Shown: positions 17,180-26,370, counted from the stretch's first letter. The stretch is DNA of 64,000 bases from JACQQW01 sp964520655 (GCA_964520655.1 CAZFNI010000011.1:1-64000); one strand, 5' to 3'. Numbers and translations: made by a program. Notes: generated from the sequence alone by a model not told the origin.

Positions 17180-18947
17180 TTTTTCTATCATTGCGCACAT
17201 TGATCATGGCAAATCGACGTTAGCGGACCGGCTGATGCTCTTTGCAGGGGCGATCGATGAGCGTAAGTTCAAGAACCAGATGCTCGATGATATGGACCTG
17301 GAACGCGAACGCGGGATCACCATCAAAGCTTCCGCCGTGCGCCTGCACTATAATGCCAAAGACGGGAAAACATACATCTTAAATCTCATTGATACTCCGG
17401 GCCATGTGGATTTTTCCTATGAAGTGGAGAAGTCCTTGCGGGCCTGTGAGGGCGCTTTGCTGCTCATTGATGTCACCCAGGGAGTTGAGTCCCAAACGAT
17501 CGCCAATTATTATCTGGCCATCGATAATAATCTTGAGATCCTTCCTGTCATCAATAAGATCGATATTGCCAATGCCGATATCGACGAGGCCAAGCGTCAA
17601 TTCCGCGAAGTGCTGAAATTCAAAGAGGAGAATATCCAGCTGGTATCCGCCAAAGAGGGGATCAATATTGACGGGCTTTTTGAGAAGATCATTTCTTATA
17701 TCCCGGCGCCCGATGGGGATCCCAATGCTCCTCTCAAAGCGCTTATTTTTGACATGAAGTATGACATCTACAAGGGTATCATCATTTATATCCGCGTTTT
17801 TAACGGCAGCATCAAGCCGCAGTCCAAGATCCGTTTCATGAACGCGGGGAAGAATTTCGATGTTCAGGAAGTGGGGATATTCGGGCCGCAGATCCAGCAG
17901 GTGAAGGGGCTTTCCGCGGGGGAAGTCGGCTATATGACCTGTAATCTGCATGATCCAAGAGAAGTTAGGGTGGGGGACACAGTGACGGATGTGGTTAACC
18001 CGACGGAATCAGCGCTGGAAGGATATCGCCAGCTAAAACCGTTGGTCTTTTGCGGGGTTTATCCGGTCAATGCCGGCGACTATTCCGCGATGCGCGAAGC
18101 CATCGATAAACTGAGGTTATCCGATCCCAGTTTTGTTTATGAGCATGAGACTTCCCAATCATTCGGCCACGGGTTCCGCTGCGGTTTTTTGGGGCTGCTG
18201 CACATGGAGATCGTCCAGGAACGCCTGGAGAGAGAATATGACCTGAATTTGATCTTAACGACGCCTAATGTCGGCTACCGCATCGTCAAGCGTGACGGTT
18301 CGGTCTTTGAACTGGAGAACCCTTCCGACTTGCCCAACGGCGCGGATATCCAGCGCATCGAGGAGCCGATCTTGGCGGTCTCGATCTTTACGCCGGTCAC
18401 CTACATGGATCAGGTCATGGAATTGGCCAAACGTAAGCGGGGTCTATATCAGAAGAGTGAATTCATCAGCGACCGCATGAAAATTTTGTTCGATATACCT
18501 TTGTCCGAAGTCATTGTTGATTTTAATGATCAGGTCAAATCGGCCACGCGCGGCTATGGGTCGATCGATTATGATTTTAAAGATTACTCACCGGCGGCGA
18601 TCACCCGTCTGGATATTTTGATCAATGACGAGCCGTGTGACGCGTTTTCCTGCATGGTGCATAAAGAACGCGCCTATGATAAGGGTTTGGGGCTTGTCAC
18701 TAAGCTTAAAGAATTGATTCCCCAGCAGTTATTCGAAGTGCGCATCCAGGCCCAGGCGGATGGCCGCATCATTTCCAGCGCCAGGGTCAAGGCTGCGGGG
18801 AAGAATGTGACGGCCAAATGCTACGGCGGCGATATTTCTCGTAAACGCAAATTGTGGGAGAAGCAGAAAGAAGGCAAAAAGAAGTTAAAGCAGATCGGGC
18901 GCGTGGAAGTGCCCCAGGAAGCGTTCCTGGCGGCATTAAAAATCTAA
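17157..18947 (+). CDS. lepA: Elongation factor 4 (LepA)
   Basis: A 596-residue translational GTPase that binds the ribosome and is linked to back-translocation or initiation quality. G1 is AHIDHGKSTLADRLM, G2 and the switch region contain RERGITIKA, G3 is DTPGHVDF, and G4 is NKIDIANAD. LepA-specific C-terminal motifs include ATRGYGSIDYDF and KCYGGDISRKRKLWEKQKEGKK. Length is typical (about 600). It begins inside the end of cmk. Confidence 0.97.
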   Translation: MDQANIRNFSIIAHIDHGKSTLADRLMLFAGAIDERKFKNQMLDDMDLERERGITIKASAVRLHYNAKDGKTYILNLIDTPGHVDFSYEVEKSLRACEGALLLIDVTQGVESQTIANYYLAIDNNLEILPVINKIDIANADIDEAKRQFREVLKFKEENIQLVSAKEGINIDGLFEKIISYIPAPDGDPNAPLKALIFDMKYDIYKGIIIYIRVFNGSIKPQSKIRFMNAGKNFDVQEVGIFGPQIQQVKGLSAGEVGYMTCNLHDPREVRVGDTVTDVVNPTESALEGYRQLKPLVFCGVYPVNAGDYSAMREAIDKLRLSDPSFVYEHETSQSFGHGFRCGFLGLLHMEIVQERLEREYDLNLILTTPNVGYRIVKRDGSVFELENPSDLPNGADIQRIEEPILAVSIFTPVTYMDQVMELAKRKRGLYQKSEFISDRMKILFDIPLSEVIVDFNDQVKSATRGYGSIDYDFKDYSPAAITRLDILINDEPCDAFSCMVHKERAYDKGLGLVTKLKELIPQQLFEVRIQAQADGRIISSARVKAAGKNVTAKCYGGDISRKRKLWEKQKEGKKKLKQIGRVEVPQEAFLAALKI

Positions 18948-18963
18948 ACCTAAAGGAAAAATC

Positions 18964-19653
18964 ATGCCCAAAGCAAAAAAACCGCTTGGCGCCAAGTCCG
19001 AACTTCGGGAATGGGTCGAATCGATCGTCGTCGCGCTTTTGCTTGCCATCGTCATCCGTTCTTATTTCATCCAGCCTTTCAAGATCCCCAGCGGTTCGAT
19101 GCGCATGACCTTGATCGAAGGCGATCATTTGTTCGTCAGCAAATATTCTTACGGGCCGATGTTGCTGCCGGAAATGCATACACCTGATTTCTTAATGGGT
19201 AAGCTGCAGTTTTTGGGGGATGATCCAAATCCTGATAAGCTGCAATGGCCTGATGCTATCAAACCTTTGACCAAGATCCGCCTTCCTGGCATCACTAAAC
19301 CTCAGCGCGGGGATGTGATCGTGTTCATCTTTCCAGACGACAGAGCTAAAGATTTTATTAAACGGTTGATCGGTCTTCCTGGCGATGTGGTTGAGATCAA
19401 GGATGGGAAGATCTATATCAACGGTAAGGTTTTTGACGATCCTCGTATTAAACATATTTATTATTATAATCGCGGTGAGTATGGAGCTTTGGATACTCCC
19501 ACCCGTGTTCCAGAGGGGAAATATTTTGTGCTGGGGGATAACAGCGCATCCAGTCATGACAGCCGTTATTGGGGCTTTGTTGACCAGACGGATCTGCTAG
19601 GCAAGGCGGAATTCATTTTTTGGCCGCTTGATCGGATCAGGATCATTCGATGA
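18964..19653 (+). CDS. lepB: Signal peptidase I
   Basis: A 229-residue membrane protease that removes signal peptides from exported proteins. One N-terminal transmembrane helix (about residues 20-40) is followed by the catalytic Ser motif PSGSM and the catalytic Lys motif KRLIGLPGD. Box E, GDNSASSHDSRYWG, is present. The ribosome site is AAAGGAAA. It follows lepA, as in many genomes, and overlaps the lipoprotein gene by ATGA. Confidence 0.96.
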   Translation: MPKAKKPLGAKSELREWVESIVVALLLAIVIRSYFIQPFKIPSGSMRMTLIEGDHLFVSKYSYGPMLLPEMHTPDFLMGKLQFLGDDPNPDKLQWPDAIKPLTKIRLPGITKPQRGDVIVFIFPDDRAKDFIKRLIGLPGDVVEIKDGKIYINGKVFDDPRIKHIYYYNRGEYGALDTPTRVPEGKYFVLGDNSASSHDSRYWGFVDQTDLLGKAEFIFWPLDRIRIIR

Positions 19654-19880
19654 GACAAGTTCTCATGTTATGTTGTCTGGTGTGTGTGTTCGCCGGATGT
19701 CAGACGGGCAAAGCGGCTAAGCAGAACCCTCAGGACATCCAGTCGGTGTTAAGCGAAGTTAAGAAATCATTTAATGTGCAGGATACTCAGGTGAAATATT
19801 GCCCAACATGCGGCAAACATTACAGCGGCCATCTGGATCAGTGCCCGGATGACCACGCCAAATTGATATTGATCGAATAG
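19650..19880 (+). CDS. Small lipoprotein with zinc-ribbon-like Cys pairs
   Basis: A 76-residue protein of unknown function. A lipoprotein signal peptide ends in the lipobox FAGC (Cys at about residue 16). A short helical part is followed by CPTCGKHYSGHLDQCP, two Cys pairs spaced like a zinc ribbon with a nearby His. After lipidation this domain would sit outside the inner membrane, which is unusual for a zinc ribbon. It lies between lepB and pgsA in an overlapping operon. Confidence 0.75.
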   Translation: MRQVLMLCCLVCVFAGCQTGKAAKQNPQDIQSVLSEVKKSFNVQDTQVKYCPTCGKHYSGHLDQCPDDHAKLILIE

Positions 19881-19881
19881 C

Positions 19882-20454
19882 ATGGGATTAACTTTTGCCA
19901 ATAAAGTCACGGTCGGCCGCATTCTTCTTGTCCCGTTCTTCATTGCAACGGTCTTGTCAGTCAATGACGAGCGGCCGTATTTACGTTTTGTTGCGCTGGG
20001 GTTGTTTCTAACCGCTGTCATTTCCGATGTGGTCGATGGGTATATTGCCCGCCGCTTCCATCAAAAGACCCGCGCTGGCGCTATCCTTGACCCATTGGCG
20101 GATAAGATGCTTTTGATCAGTGCGTTTATCTGTTTGTACATCAAGCGCGCCGAATTTGACGCGATCAGTTTTCCGTTATGGTTCGTGGTCGCGATCATCA
20201 GCCGGGATGTTATTTTGCTTCTTGGTGCGATGATCATACAGCTGGTGACCGGGAAGCTTGAGATCTCCGCCAACAAGTCGGGGAAAACCACTGCGTTCTT
20301 GCAGATCATCTGTGTGTTAGGCATTCTCATGCAGCTGAAGTTCACTGTCCTGTTCTGGTATGTCGCTCTGGCTGCGACGATCATGTCAGGCGTCATTTAC
20401 ATCAAAGAAGGGATATCCATCATCAATGCCCATGCCCCTGTCGATCGTCGTTAG
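19882..20454 (+). CDS. pgsA: CDP-diacylglycerol-glycerol-3-phosphate phosphatidyltransferase
   Basis: A 190-residue membrane enzyme making phosphatidylglycerol phosphate. The CDP-alcohol phosphotransferase motif DGYIARRFHQKTRAGAILD continues to PLADK (about residues 49-74), matching D-G-x2-A-R-x8-G-x3-D-x3-D. Several hydrophobic helices follow. It starts one base after the lipoprotein gene and overlaps plsY by 29 bases, giving a phospholipid synthesis pair. Confidence 0.94.
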   Translation: MGLTFANKVTVGRILLVPFFIATVLSVNDERPYLRFVALGLFLTAVISDVVDGYIARRFHQKTRAGAILDPLADKMLLISAFICLYIKRAEFDAISFPLWFVVAIISRDVILLLGAMIIQLVTGKLEISANKSGKTTAFLQIICVLGILMQLKFTVLFWYVALAATIMSGVIYIKEGISIINAHAPVDRR

Positions 20455-21058
20455 TATCATCTGTTCATATCTAATAGGAGCCATTCCCACGGGATATCTC
20501 GCTGGGCGCATCTTAAAAGGCATAGATATCCGCCAGCATGGTTCCAAGAACATGGGAGCGACCAATGTGATGCGTACATTGGGTAAGGGCCCCGGCATCG
20601 CGGTCCTTTTGATCGATATTCTTAAAGGCATTTTACCTTTGGTGGTCTTTGCCAATGTGTTTGGTCTCGATCAGCCGCTGGTCTTAGTCGCGATCGGCGT
20701 CATGTCGGTCATTGGTCATAACTGGACGGTGTTTTTGGGGTTTAAAGGGGGCAAGGGGGTCGCGACTTCGCTTGGAGTGTTGATCGGTCTGGCCATTGAG
20801 ATCGCCGGCATTCGACCGGTCCTGGGTCTGACCATCGCGGTGTGGCTTCTGGTATTTTTGCCGTCGGGATACGTGTCACTGGCGTCGATGACAGCAGGCG
20901 TAGCCCTGCCGGTATTGATGGTGTATTTCAATGCGCCCTTTGCTCTGAAAGTGATGTCGATCGTGTTGTGCATATTCATTGTCCTGCGCCACCGTGCCAA
21001 TCTTGCCAGGCTGGCCATAGGGCAGGAGAATAAAGTCCCTTTACCATGGTTGAAATGA
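20426..21058 (+). CDS. plsY: Acyl-phosphate glycerol-3-phosphate acyltransferase
   Basis: A 210-residue membrane enzyme acylating glycerol 3-phosphate, the first step of phospholipid synthesis. Family motifs are GAIPTGYLAGRILKGIDIR, GSKNMGATNVMRTLG, GHNWTVFLGFKGGKGVATSLG and a late FIVLRHRANLARL. About six transmembrane helices are apparent. The start at ATG 20426 (or 20432) is inside pgsA; the longer upstream frame has no support. Confidence 0.95.
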   Translation: MPMPLSIVVSIICSYLIGAIPTGYLAGRILKGIDIRQHGSKNMGATNVMRTLGKGPGIAVLLIDILKGILPLVVFANVFGLDQPLVLVAIGVMSVIGHNWTVFLGFKGGKGVATSLGVLIGLAIEIAGIRPVLGLTIAVWLLVFLPSGYVSLASMTAGVALPVLMVYFNAPFALKVMSIVLCIFIVLRHRANLARLAIGQENKVPLPWLK

Positions 21059-21059
21059 T

Positions 21060-21449
21060 ATGAGCGTTGAAATCTTTTCTTTATGTGATGCTGCCACCGC
21101 CGAATCTGGGAAATTGAACATCTTAGGCGGGTTTGACACGATCTGGGTCAAAGAACTGCCTGCGGTCCATGCGTTGTGCGCTATTGCGCTGAGGTTTAGG
21201 TTTGAGAAAGCCTCCGGTCTGGAGCATCAGATCACTGTCAATTTTGTGGATTTTGATGGCAAGCACATCATGCCCTCCGCCAACGGCGTGATCAAGATGC
21301 AGTTCTCTCCTGAACAGGAATCTGCCTCTGCGAACGTTGTGTTGAACATCCAAATGCTGCGTTTTGAACGCCTGGGGGAGTATTCCGTTGACCTTTTAGT
21401 GGACGGGACCCAGTCTGCTTCCATCCCTCTTTTTGTCCGTAAATCTTAA
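21060..21449 (+). CDS. DUF6941-family protein
   Basis: A 129-residue soluble protein. The N-terminus EIFSLCDAATAESGKLNILGGFDTIW is characteristic of a small family I know as DUF6941, whose function is not known. A beta-rich fold is likely. It starts two bases after plsY and closes the operon. It has no signal peptide and no catalytic motif. Confidence 0.7.
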   Translation: MSVEIFSLCDAATAESGKLNILGGFDTIWVKELPAVHALCAIALRFRFEKASGLEHQITVNFVDFDGKHIMPSANGVIKMQFSPEQESASANVVLNIQMLRFERLGEYSVDLLVDGTQSASIPLFVRKS

Positions 21450-21526
21450 AAAAATCAAAAAGATTATTATCGTTTCCTGAAGATTACCGTCGGAGAAAGC
21501 GTTTCCTGCCTATTTGCCCCCTGACC

Positions 21527-21554
21527 TTGTTTTACCGGATGTGGATGTTATACT
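21527..21554 (+). promoter_or_regulatory. Promoter of the 126-residue gene
   Basis: TTGTTT (21527-21532), 16 bases, TATACT (21549-21554). The predicted leader of about 42 bases carries AAGGAA before ATG 21604, a conventional Shine-Dalgarno start. Confidence 0.6.
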
Positions 21555-21603
21555 TCACTTAAAGCTAAAGGGTAACAAGCACAGACAAGGAATAAGGAAC
21601 GTT

Positions 21604-21984
21604 ATGGTCGAAGGTTTTAACAAGGAAACGGCAATGCGTGATGTCTTGCATAAAACCAGGGAAGTGGTTCAAGGGCGCGGCAAGGTGATCGTCTTGGCCG
21701 AGCACGCTGAGGACAAGCAATGCGTTTCCGATGTCCGTAAAAAGTTCATGTATGTGGCTAAAGAGGTTGATGAGGATGGCGGCACCGCCACTCCTGTTGT
21801 CCATATAGAGAAATCTTTCGACAGCAAGACCCTTGATGAGTTCTTCTATATGCGTGTACGCGGCTTCTTCCATGTGTACCGCAACCGCCGCTTGGTCAAG
21901 ATCGGTTACAGCCATACCTTGCGTATCCGTCTGCATTGGAAACCTAAAAGCAATTTGGCTAATAAGCCAGTGACAACCGTTTAA
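21604..21984 (+). CDS. Hypothetical basic protein
   Basis: A 126-residue protein that I do not recognise. It is soluble, with no signal or transmembrane segment. It begins MVEGFNKETAMRDVLHKT and has a basic C-terminal part rich in Arg, Tyr and Phe (MRVRGFFHVYRNRRLVKIGY). A nucleic-acid role would be a guess. The start at 21604 is chosen over an upstream in-frame codon because AAGGAA lies at the right distance and the promoter falls between them. Confidence 0.6.
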   Translation: MVEGFNKETAMRDVLHKTREVVQGRGKVIVLAEHAEDKQCVSDVRKKFMYVAKEVDEDGGTATPVVHIEKSFDSKTLDEFFYMRVRGFFHVYRNRRLVKIGYSHTLRIRLHWKPKSNLANKPVTTV

Positions 21985-21998
21985 TTCCTCATTATAAT
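21970..21998 (+). promoter_or_regulatory. Promoter with -10 box six bases before ATG (leaderless)
   Basis: GTGACA (21970-21975), 17 bases, TATAAT (21993-21998), then six bases to the ATG at 22005. Transcription would start at or next to the start codon, giving a leaderless mRNA. Confidence 0.75.
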
Positions 21999-22004
21999 TC
22001 CCGC

Positions 22005-23600
22005 ATGTCCGCAATCATTGACGCATCGCATTTGCGTAAAACATTCGTCAGTTCCACGGGTTCCCATGAGCAGATCAAAGCCCTTGATGATCTTAGCATC
22101 AAGGTCGATCGGGGTGAGACTCTCGGTATTCTGGGGCCGAACGGGGCGGGGAAGACCACATTCTTAAATGTGCTATCCACGCTGCTTGTGCCTGACAGCG
22201 GGCATGTCGTCATGGATGGGATCGCCGTGACCCCGTCCAATTTTACGGCGCTACGCAAACGCTTCAATATGTCCTCGGGATATCCCAATTTCCCTTTTAG
22301 TCTCACCGTGCGGGAGAATCTTCACTTTTATGGCCGTCTTTACGGGTTGTCGCATCAGGCGCTGGACCGTAAAGTGGATGAGCTGATCAGTTTGTTTGAG
22401 TTGACTACATTCGCTGATCGCCGCTTCGATGAATTATCCAGCGGCAATAAACAACGCCTGGCTCTGGCTAAATCGTTATTGAATGATCCCAGGATCATCT
22501 TTTTAGACGAGCCGACTGTCGGGCTTGACCCGGATGTGGCCATCAAACTGCGGGTGGTCATCACCGAGGTGCTCAAGTCCAAGGGTGTCACTGTTTTGTT
22601 GACCACGCATAATATGGCGGAAGCGGAGGAGATGTGCGACCGTGTCGCTTTCATTAAATCGGGGCGCATCATCCAGCTTTCCACACCGGCGGAATTAAAA
22701 GCAACCTATCAGAGCGACGATCTGGAAGAGGTTTTTGTTCATTTGGCTAAACATCCGGCAGGCGGTCAGGTTATCCGGCCGGAGGCTGGGATTTCGAACA
22801 TGGTACAGGGCCGGGATGTGAGCGAATCGGCGGATGTGTCCTTATGGTTGAATCGGTGCGGCGCATTCTGCCTGCGTAATTACATCTTTGCGGTGCGTAA
22901 TTTTTTCTCTTTCGTGGAATTATTGTTCTGGCCCATGGTGAGCGTCATATCGATCGGGCTGATGGGCAATTACCTGGAGCTAGGCAGATCAACATTGAAT
23001 TTTATCATGACAGGGGCCATCGCCGCCGGGGTCCTGCAGGTGGCGCAGCTGGATGTGGCGTACAGTCTTTTGTATGAGGTCTGGAGTAAAAGTTTAAAAC
23101 AAACACTATTGGCTCCGGTCGGGGTCACTGAAACTCTTTTTGGTTCCTGGATCATCGGCATTGTCCGCGGTCTGTTCATTTTTGCGGTGTTAAGCTTGTT
23201 CGCTGTCATGATGTTCGGTTTCACTTTCCCATCATGGACGGTGACAACGCTGTTCCTGGCGGGATTACTGATGTGCGCGTTCTTGCTGGGGTTGTTAGTC
23301 AATATCGTGATCTTAAGCTTCGGCCAGAAAGCAGAGATCACGACATGGATGTTCGCTTATTTATTCATGCTTTTATGCGGGATCTATTACCCTGTGGAAA
23401 CGCTCCCGGCATTTTTTAAGGCTTTGGCACAGGCGATCCCTATCACGTACTTCTTAGCATTTTTTCGTGGCGGGAATTTTACTGATGCCGCTGTTGGTTT
23501 TCTTTTAGTCGCATTCTATTTTGCGTCGGGATTGTATTTCTTGAAGATCGCCTATCACCGGGCCCGATGCCGCGGGACCATCATCCGTCTTTCCGAGTAA
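22005..23600 (+). CDS. Fused ABC-2 type exporter (ATPase plus permease)
   Basis: A 531-residue protein. The ATPase part (about residues 1-245) has Walker A GPNGAGKTT, signature LSSGNKQRLALAKSLL, Walker B IIFLDEPTVGLD and the H-loop TTHNMAEAEEMCD. After a linker of about 40 residues comes an ABC-2 permease with about six transmembrane helices (about 290-525). ATPase and permease are usually separate genes, so this is a half-transporter fusion that should act as a homodimer. The substrate is unknown; drug, lipid or polysaccharide export are possible. The 3' end overlaps the convergent GT2 gene by 20 bases. Confidence 0.9.
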   Translation: MSAIIDASHLRKTFVSSTGSHEQIKALDDLSIKVDRGETLGILGPNGAGKTTFLNVLSTLLVPDSGHVVMDGIAVTPSNFTALRKRFNMSSGYPNFPFSLTVRENLHFYGRLYGLSHQALDRKVDELISLFELTTFADRRFDELSSGNKQRLALAKSLLNDPRIIFLDEPTVGLDPDVAIKLRVVITEVLKSKGVTVLLTTHNMAEAEEMCDRVAFIKSGRIIQLSTPAELKATYQSDDLEEVFVHLAKHPAGGQVIRPEAGISNMVQGRDVSESADVSLWLNRCGAFCLRNYIFAVRNFFSFVELLFWPMVSVISIGLMGNYLELGRSTLNFIMTGAIAAGVLQVAQLDVAYSLLYEVWSKSLKQTLLAPVGVTETLFGSWIIGIVRGLFIFAVLSLFAVMMFGFTFPSWTVTTLFLAGLLMCAFLLGLLVNIVILSFGQKAEITTWMFAYLFMLLCGIYYPVETLPAFFKALAQAIPITYFLAFFRGGNFTDAAVGFLLVAFYFASGLYFLKIAYHRARCRGTIIRLSE

Positions 23601-25239
23601 CGCCTTTGCGGTGTTTGTCCGTCACCCAGAATTCCAGGTATTTCCCCAGCATCAGTCTTGTCTGCGCGTCTAAGGCCGGCAAGGCAGCAAAGAACACCAT
23701 GATAAAAGGCAGGAGCAGCCATTCTAAGGCGTGCACGATCTTTTTAAAGATAGAGGTTCGCAGGGTAGTTTTAGGCAGGAGCAGCAGGCTTAAGATGATC
23801 GAGGCCGCAAGGCATAGTGAGGCGAGATTAAAGATGGTGTTGGCGATCTCTGGGACATTGTAATAGACAACAGAGGAAGCGAATTCATGTTTGGCAAACA
23901 GCGCCGGCATCCAGCCGATGATCGACAGCAGAAATCCCCACGTAGCCCAGGAAATATGTCCCTCAAAAAGTTTAAAGCCGTGACGTATTTTTTCATAGAG
24001 AGGGATGTTGCGGGCCCTGGCAAATGCGCGCATGACGATCGGGAAATTTTCAACCCCCCAGGCCCAGCGGCGTTTTTGTTTGTACACGCTTTTGATCGTG
24101 TTGTATAGATTTGTCGAGCATACTACGTCCATCGAGAGGGTCACATACATCGGCACCACGCGGTAGCGGCCGTCGTAATGAATATAACATTTCCAGAATA
24201 TGGCGGAATCGTCAGAGATCATGTCAACGGGCCAGTAGTTGACATCCACCAGCGCTTTTAAGCTCATGCTGTGGGAAGAGAAAGTAACGAGTTTCTCCGG
24301 ATTGGTCGCTTCGATCAGCTGGAAAAAGGATGAGCCTATCTCAATGACGCGGGCGAAACTGGGGACCTGCCAGATATTATTGTGGTACATCGGGATCGGT
24401 TGGAAGCTCGCCTGGAAACGGTCCGGCGTGATCATGAAATGATAGGTCAAACAGGCGAAATAATCACGGCTGACCACCGTGTCCGCGTCAAAACAGGAAA
24501 CGATGACATGCTCAATGGGGATGCCCTTTGTGCGGATCATTTCTGTCATGGTCTTGGCAGCGAACGAAACGTTCGCGCCTTTGACCCTGGCTTCACCAGG
24601 GATATTCGCTGGATGGATAACAGTCATGCATTCCAGGAAATGCTCACGATGCTTGCTGCAGACATAGGCAACGTCTTGCTTGATACGTTCATCCGCGCGT
24701 TCCTCCAGGGCGAAAACAACGAAAGTTTGGCGCGAAGGGAAAGATTGACGTGTCAAAGCGTCCAGCGCTGGTTCTATGATGGAGCGGTCTTCTTTAAGGA
24801 TGGGAAATATCACCAGGTGGTAGATCTCGCTTGAGCGCGGCGGTAATGCTCCGCTTTCAAGCAGGGCATTGATCTCCTTGCGATGGGTCCATAAAGACAG
24901 GCGTTGACGGAAGTGCAGCAGCCCGTGACGGAAATCAAGGAAATTCAAGTAAGCTGCCGTATCGTCAAGTCCATGAACTCTGGCCATCCAGTCTGTTTTA
25001 CTTTCTATATTCAAGCGGATGTAGGAGAGGATCAAAAACAAGGTCATATACAATAGCCGCAGCAGCCACCACAAATAAAAACAAATGATGATGATAGCGC
25101 CGGTAAAGGGGAAGAAGATCGATGTCAGCACCATGCCGATGAGGATGCACCAGCTGGTTAACCCCGGGATGATCTCGAGCGCCCGCTGCAGCTGTTTAGA
25201 AGGTCCACGGAGGTTCTCTTTAGAGTAATGGAATCTCAT
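23581..25239 (-). CDS. Membrane glycosyltransferase family 2
   Basis: A 552-residue processive-type GT2. Two N-terminal helices (about residues 25-75) precede the catalytic domain, with CFDADTV supplying the DxD metal site, ISDDSAIFWK the catalytic acidic pair, and QKRRWAWG the QxxRW-like motif that grips a growing polymer. Four or more transmembrane helices follow. It resembles cellulose-synthase-like enzymes, so an exopolysaccharide product is likely but the sugar is not evident. Translation is coupled to the upstream PEGA gene by ATGA. Confidence 0.85.
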   Translation of the reverse strand: MRFHYSKENLRGPSKQLQRALEIIPGLTSWCILIGMVLTSIFFPFTGAIIIICFYLWWLLRLLYMTLFLILSYIRLNIESKTDWMARVHGLDDTAAYLNFLDFRHGLLHFRQRLSLWTHRKEINALLESGALPPRSSEIYHLVIFPILKEDRSIIEPALDALTRQSFPSRQTFVVFALEERADERIKQDVAYVCSKHREHFLECMTVIHPANIPGEARVKGANVSFAAKTMTEMIRTKGIPIEHVIVSCFDADTVVSRDYFACLTYHFMITPDRFQASFQPIPMYHNNIWQVPSFARVIEIGSSFFQLIEATNPEKLVTFSSHSMSLKALVDVNYWPVDMISDDSAIFWKCYIHYDGRYRVVPMYVTLSMDVVCSTNLYNTIKSVYKQKRRWAWGVENFPIVMRAFARARNIPLYEKIRHGFKLFEGHISWATWGFLLSIIGWMPALFAKHEFASSVVYYNVPEIANTIFNLASLCLAASIILSLLLLPKTTLRTSIFKKIVHALEWLLLPFIMVFFAALPALDAQTRLMLGKYLEFWVTDKHRKGVTRKDG

Positions 25240-26336
25240 TCTTCCAGCCTTTTTAGCCGCAGGGTTTCCGCGATCGGTTTTGGGATAAAAGGTTTATGGT
25301 GCAGCACGGTCATTGTCATGAGCGTATTGCTGCTATCGATAAAATATATTTGTCCGTTCTTTTCATGGAAAAAAATGTCGGTGCCTGGCTTGATGAGGAG
25401 GATGCGGCTCAAACGTGCCTGTGTCTTGGGCAGTGCGTCCATCAAGAAGACCTCATTGCCGTCGCGGTAAAGGAAGGTGTTGTCATTATTGATGAAGAAC
25501 ACCTGATCGCCGCGAGGCGGCTCGATCTGATCCGTCTTGCGTTTGGGGACAGGAATATTCTTTTCCTCGATGTTAGGATAGATGGCTTTGGCTTTGATGT
25601 TGATGCGATTGACACCTTCCGGATAGACGGCGAACAAATTTTTGTCATCGTTGGGTTCCCAGAATAAACGCTGCGGCGGTGTTGTGATCAGGTCGCTGAT
25701 ATCCTCAATATGGACTTGTTTGTCCCGGGTGTCGATCCACAGGTATTTTTGTTTAGCATTCAATTCGATCTGCAGGACGATAAAAGGGCTTTGGGCAACG
25801 GTGAAATAATGGATCAGTCTGCTTTCCCGGTAAATGGACTCTTTTGGAAAGAGCGGTTCGGGCGCATCGTTGTCATTAAGATGCAGGATAAGGATATTAT
25901 TAACGCTGTCGCCATTTGTCGAGAGCAGGCAGCTGCTTCCGGGGATCCCGATCAAGTTCTCGGCAGGTTGGGTTTGGGCTCTTTTTTTATCCCATCGCGT
26001 GGGGATCAACAGGATGTTCTCGATCGATGTCGCTTTTTTATCAACCACAGGGACCATATTCTCCCAGGGGGTGTATCCGTCCAACTGCATGCGTACCGCA
26101 TAATCTCCCGGCGTCAGGTCCCGGATCACCGTTGGTGTTCTTTCCTGGGCGAGTCGACCGTTGATATAGACGCTGGCCTCCGGCGGGTTGCTGGAAACAT
26201 AAATGATGCCTGTTTTCACCCAGTGCTTCGTTACTGGATCAAAAACAAACCCGAGCAGCCGAAAAATGAGCATCGGGCATATGATCCCGTAGATAGCCAG
26301 GAACAGGTAGAAGACGATCTTGCGCAAGAAAGGCAT
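25236..26336 (-). CDS. PEGA-domain membrane-anchored protein
   Basis: A 366-residue protein with one N-terminal transmembrane helix (about residues 5-32) and a PEGA domain (about 42-100; YVSSNPPEASVYINGRL, LTPGDYAVRMQLDGYTPW). The rest resembles a beta-propeller-like segment (DKNLFAVYPEGV, DQVFFINNDNTFLYRDGNEVFL). The extracytoplasmic side may bind polymers or sense envelope state. It is translationally coupled to the GT2 gene, so a role in assembling or monitoring that glycan is inferred. A promoter for it lies only five bases before its ATG. Confidence 0.8.
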   Translation of the reverse strand: MPFLRKIVFYLFLAIYGIICPMLIFRLLGFVFDPVTKHWVKTGIIYVSSNPPEASVYINGRLAQERTPTVIRDLTPGDYAVRMQLDGYTPWENMVPVVDKKATSIENILLIPTRWDKKRAQTQPAENLIGIPGSSCLLSTNGDSVNNILILHLNDNDAPEPLFPKESIYRESRLIHYFTVAQSPFIVLQIELNAKQKYLWIDTRDKQVHIEDISDLITTPPQRLFWEPNDDKNLFAVYPEGVNRINIKAKAIYPNIEEKNIPVPKRKTDQIEPPRGDQVFFINNDNTFLYRDGNEVFLMDALPKTQARLSRILLIKPGTDIFFHEKNGQIYFIDSSNTLMTMTVLHHKPFIPKPIAETLRLKRLEE

Positions 26337-26341
26337 AAAAT

Positions 26342-26370
26342 TTTATACCGCAGGCTGGTGTGGAAGTCAA
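26342..26370 (-). promoter_or_regulatory. Leaderless promoter of the PEGA-GT2 operon
   Basis: On the minus strand: TTGACT (26370-26365), 17 bases, TATAAA (26347-26342), then five bases to the ATG ending at 26334. The start codon lies where transcription should begin. Confidence 0.75.

Noticed and set aside
17379..17951. 190-codon open frame on the minus strand inside lepA
   Set aside because: It lies antisense to a highly conserved GTPase and shows no family motif; it arises from the coding bias of lepA.
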